13,952 nt of DNA from Actinomycetes bacterium. Its GTDB lineage: Bacteria > Actinomycetota > Actinomycetes > Mycobacteriales > Micromonosporaceae. The stretch covers positions 1 through 13,952 of the forward strand of contig JAEYGD010000331.1 in NCBI GenBank assembly GCA_023402505.1, in the 5' to 3' direction. How positions within the stretch are numbered: position 1 is the first letter of the stretch; each line of letters opens with the position of its first letter. The position numbers were made by a program, and so were the translations under genes. Positions 11,954 to 13,952 of this stretch are shown one piece after another. The notes under the pieces are model-generated. The model was not told the DNA's origin, did not search any database, and saw only the letters and a program-made list of their open reading frames with translations.

Positions 11954-12003
11954 TTGTCGTTGTCTACCCGCGAGTAATACAGTCTTGAGTTACTGATCGG
12001 TAA
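11954..12003 (+). promoter_or_regulatory. Promoter with two matched palindromic operators before the acyl-CoA dehydrogenase
   Basis: TTGTCG (11954-11959) and TACAGT (11978-11983) form a -35/-10 pair with an 18-base spacer. Two 14-base palindromes overlay it: CTACCCGCGAGTAA (11964-11977) in the spacer and TTACTGATCGGTAA (11990-12003) at the likely start point. Read on the opposite strand, the first is TTACTCGCGGGTAG, so both follow TTAC-Y-NNNN-R-GTAR. Centres are 26 bases apart. The placement is that of repression, probably by a fatty-acid-responsive TetR-type protein; that family is an inference. Confidence 0.65.
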
Positions 12004-12031
12004 CACCTGTCCGGAAGCGGGGCCAGCGAGC

Positions 12032-13888
12032 ATGACCCACTACAAGAGCAACCTTCGGGACCTCGAGTTCAACCTGTTCGAGGTCTTCGGGGCGGACCGG
12101 ACGTTCGGCCAGGCGCCGTACACGGAGCTGGACGTCGACACCGCCCGCAGCTTCCTCTCCGAGGTCGACCGCCTTGCCCGCGAGGACCTCGCGGCCAGCT
12201 ACACGGACAGCGACCGCAACCCGCCGGTGTTCGACCCGGCGACGCACACCGCGCCGCTGCCGGTGTCGTTCAAGAAGTCGTACCAGGCGTTCATGGACTC
12301 CGAGTTCTGGCGCCTGGACCTGCCCGAGGTGCTGGACGGCTCCAACGCGCCCCGCGCCCTCTGGTGGTCGCTCGCCGAGCTGGTCCTCGGCGCCAACGCC
12401 CCGATCTGGATGTACGCGTCCGGCCCGTCGTTCGCGCACGTCCTGCACGTCGAGGGCACCGAGCGGCAGAAGAAGTGGGCGAAGCTCTTCGTCGACCGGC
12501 AGTGGGGCTCCACGATGGTGCTCACCGAGCCGGACGCCGGCTCGGACGTGGGCGCCGGCCGGGCCCGCGCCATCCAGCAGCCCGACGGCTCGTGGCACAT
12601 CGAGGGCGTCAAGCGTTTCATCACCTCCGGTGAGCACGACCTCTCCGACAACATCGTCCACTACGTGCTGGCCCGCCCGGTCGGCGTGGAGGGTGTGGGC
12701 GGCCCCGGCACCAAGGGCCTGTCCCTGTTCGTCGTGCCGAAGTACCACTTCGACGAGGAGACCGGCGAGCTGGGCGAGCGCAACGGCGTCTACGCCACCA
12801 ACGTCGAGCACAAGATGGGCCTGAAGGTCTCGAACACCTGCGAGCTGACCTTCGGCGAGCACGGCGTACCGGCCAAGGGCTGGCTGATGGGCGACAAGCA
12901 CGACGGCATCCGGCAGATGTTCATGATCATCGAGTACGCCCGGATGCTGGTCGGCACGAAGGCCATCGCCACGCTCTCCACCGGCTACCTGAACGCGCTC
13001 GAGTACGCCAAGAGCCGGGTGCAGGGCGCCGACCTGATCCAGATGACCGACAAGACCGCGCCGCGCGTCACGATCACCAACCACCCGGACGTGCGCCGCT
13101 CGCTGCTGCTGCAGAAGTCGTACGCCGAGGGCCTGCGCGCCCTGGTGTGCTACACCGCCAGCTGGCAGGACAAGGTCGCCATCGCCGAGGCGGCCGGCGA
13201 CGAGAAGGGCACCAAGCTCGCCAAGCGGGTCAACGACCTGCTGCTGCCGCTGGTCAAGGGCGTCGGTTCGGAGCGGGCGTACGAGCTGCTCGGCCACGAG
13301 GCGCTCCAGACCTTCGGTGGCTCCGGCTTCCTCCAGGACTACCCGCTGGAGCAGTACGTCCGGGACGCCAAGATCGACACCCTGTACGAGGGCACCACGG
13401 CGATCCAGAGCCTCGACCTGATCTTCCGGAAGATCGTCCGGGACAACGGCAAGGCCCTGCTGACCGTGGCCGGCGAGATCCAGGAGTTCATCGCCACCGA
13501 GGGCGGCAACGGCCAGCTCAAGGAGGAGCGGCAGGCGCTCGGCAAGGCCCTCGCCGAGATCCAGAACATCCTCGGCGTGATGACCGGCTGGCTGGGCGAG
13601 GCGCAGGGCGGCGACGCGCGCGCCCTGTACAAGGTCGGCCTGAGCAGCCGCCGGTTCCTGCTGGCGGTGGGCGACCTGGTCGTGGGCTGGCTGCTCCAGA
13701 AGCAGGCCGACGTGGCGCTGAAGGCGCTGGCCGGTGAGGTGTCGGCGACCGACAAGGCGTTCTACACCGGCAAGGTGGCCGCCGCCCGGTTCTTCGCCCG
13801 CGAGGTGCTCCCGCGCATCGGTGCCGACCGGCGCATCATCGAGAACACCGACCTGGACGTCATGGACCTCCCGGAGGAGGCTTTCTGA
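12032..13888 (+). CDS. fadE5: Acyl-CoA dehydrogenase, FadE5-type
   Basis: This 618-residue flavoprotein would catalyse the FAD-dependent alpha,beta-oxidation of acyl-CoA, the first step of beta-oxidation. It matches mycobacterial FadE5 (about 611 residues) along its whole length as I recall that sequence, from the opening MTHYKSNLRDLEFNLFEVFG to the ending DLDVMDLPEEAF. The order is: N-terminal helical domain (to about 155); the beta domain with GSTMVLTEPDAGSDVGAGRA (159-178) and VKRFITSG contacting FAD; the second helical domain with EYARMLVGTKAIATLSTGYL; and DTLYEGTTAIQSLDLIF with the catalytic base, probably Glu453. An extra C-terminal helical domain of about 130 residues sets this class apart from the usual 380-residue enzymes. 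The ribosome site is weak (GCGAGC). Transcription probably starts near 11990 under control of the two palindromes. Confidence 0.95.
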   Translation: MTHYKSNLRDLEFNLFEVFGADRTFGQAPYTELDVDTARSFLSEVDRLAREDLAASYTDSDRNPPVFDPATHTAPLPVSFKKSYQAFMDSEFWRLDLPEVLDGSNAPRALWWSLAELVLGANAPIWMYASGPSFAHVLHVEGTERQKKWAKLFVDRQWGSTMVLTEPDAGSDVGAGRARAIQQPDGSWHIEGVKRFITSGEHDLSDNIVHYVLARPVGVEGVGGPGTKGLSLFVVPKYHFDEETGELGERNGVYATNVEHKMGLKVSNTCELTFGEHGVPAKGWLMGDKHDGIRQMFMIIEYARMLVGTKAIATLSTGYLNALEYAKSRVQGADLIQMTDKTAPRVTITNHPDVRRSLLLQKSYAEGLRALVCYTASWQDKVAIAEAAGDEKGTKLAKRVNDLLLPLVKGVGSERAYELLGHEALQTFGGSGFLQDYPLEQYVRDAKIDTLYEGTTAIQSLDLIFRKIVRDNGKALLTVAGEIQEFIATEGGNGQLKEERQALGKALAEIQNILGVMTGWLGEAQGGDARALYKVGLSSRRFLLAVGDLVVGWLLQKQADVALKALAGEVSATDKAFYTGKVAAARFFAREVLPRIGADRRIIENTDLDVMDLPEEAF

Positions 13889-13905
13889 GCCGTACGGCGA
13901 TGAAG

Positions 13906-13939
13906 GGCTGATCCGGGACGGACCCGGCACCGACGGCCC
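13906..13939 (+). terminator. Possible terminator after the acyl-CoA dehydrogenase gene
   Basis: CCGGG (13913-13917) pairs with CCCGG (13923-13927) across a 5-base loop. GGC/GCC pairs further out (13906-13908, 13936-13939) could extend it. It begins soon after the stop at 13888 and has no T run. The window ends shortly after, so it remains uncertain whether a downstream gene continues the operon. Confidence 0.35.
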
Positions 13940-13952
13940 GCGGGGGCTGGCC

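Noticed and set aside
11990..13930. A 646-residue minus-strand frame opposite the acyl-CoA dehydrogenase
   Set aside because: Low-complexity Val/Leu/Arg/Gly shadow of a clearly conserved plus-strand gene, with no ribosome site or family motif.
1..13952. CRISPR array or complete phage
   Set aside because: No regularly spaced short repeats with unique spacers were seen, and apart from the integrase remnant there are no phage structural, lysis or replication genes.

Overview
The window is high-GC DNA with GC-rich third codon positions, GTG starts and TANNNT-type -10 boxes. This points to an actinomycete, most likely a Micromonospora-like member of Micromonosporaceae. That placement rests on protein resemblance from memory and was not checked by a search.

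Layout. (1) 1-1340: the tail of an unidentified gene, a convergent hairpin terminator, and a secreted M43-type zinc metalloprotease on the minus strand. (2) 1341-4944: a tRNA-Gly (anticodon CCC) gene followed by two more exact copies of its last 44 bases. These copies delimit two adjacent integrated segments of nearly equal size: segment A (1415-3192) and segment B (3193-4944). Segment A holds an IS5-family transposase remnant, a 26-bp perfect inverted repeat and a gene for a one-pass membrane protein. Segment B holds an orphan colicin-type immunity gene, a decayed tyrosine recombinase and a small helical protein. The two segments share end architecture: a carried hairpin behind each tRNA repeat, paired arm-like sites at matching distances, and a shared 76-bp internal repeat. 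(3) 5032-6398: three small minus-strand genes (DUF6086-like, DUF4279-like and an acidic protein of unknown function). (4) 6599-9855: core-type accessory genes: an HxlR regulator divergent from an imine-reductase-like oxidoreductase, a luciferase-like flavin oxidoreductase, an ASCH-domain protein and a phosphoribosyltransferase. (5) 10035-13888: an RlpA-like cell-wall protein, a membrane-bound SpoIIE/RsbU-type phosphatase and a FadE5-type acyl-CoA dehydrogenase behind a promoter with two matched palindromes.

The most distinctive part is the tRNA-Gly island. Segment B keeps remnants of an integrase, whereas segment A shows none, yet both keep matching ends. This looks like a tandem accretion of related site-specific elements that now carry small cargo genes, one of them probably an immunity protein without its toxin. 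The regions on either side of the island look like ordinary chromosome.
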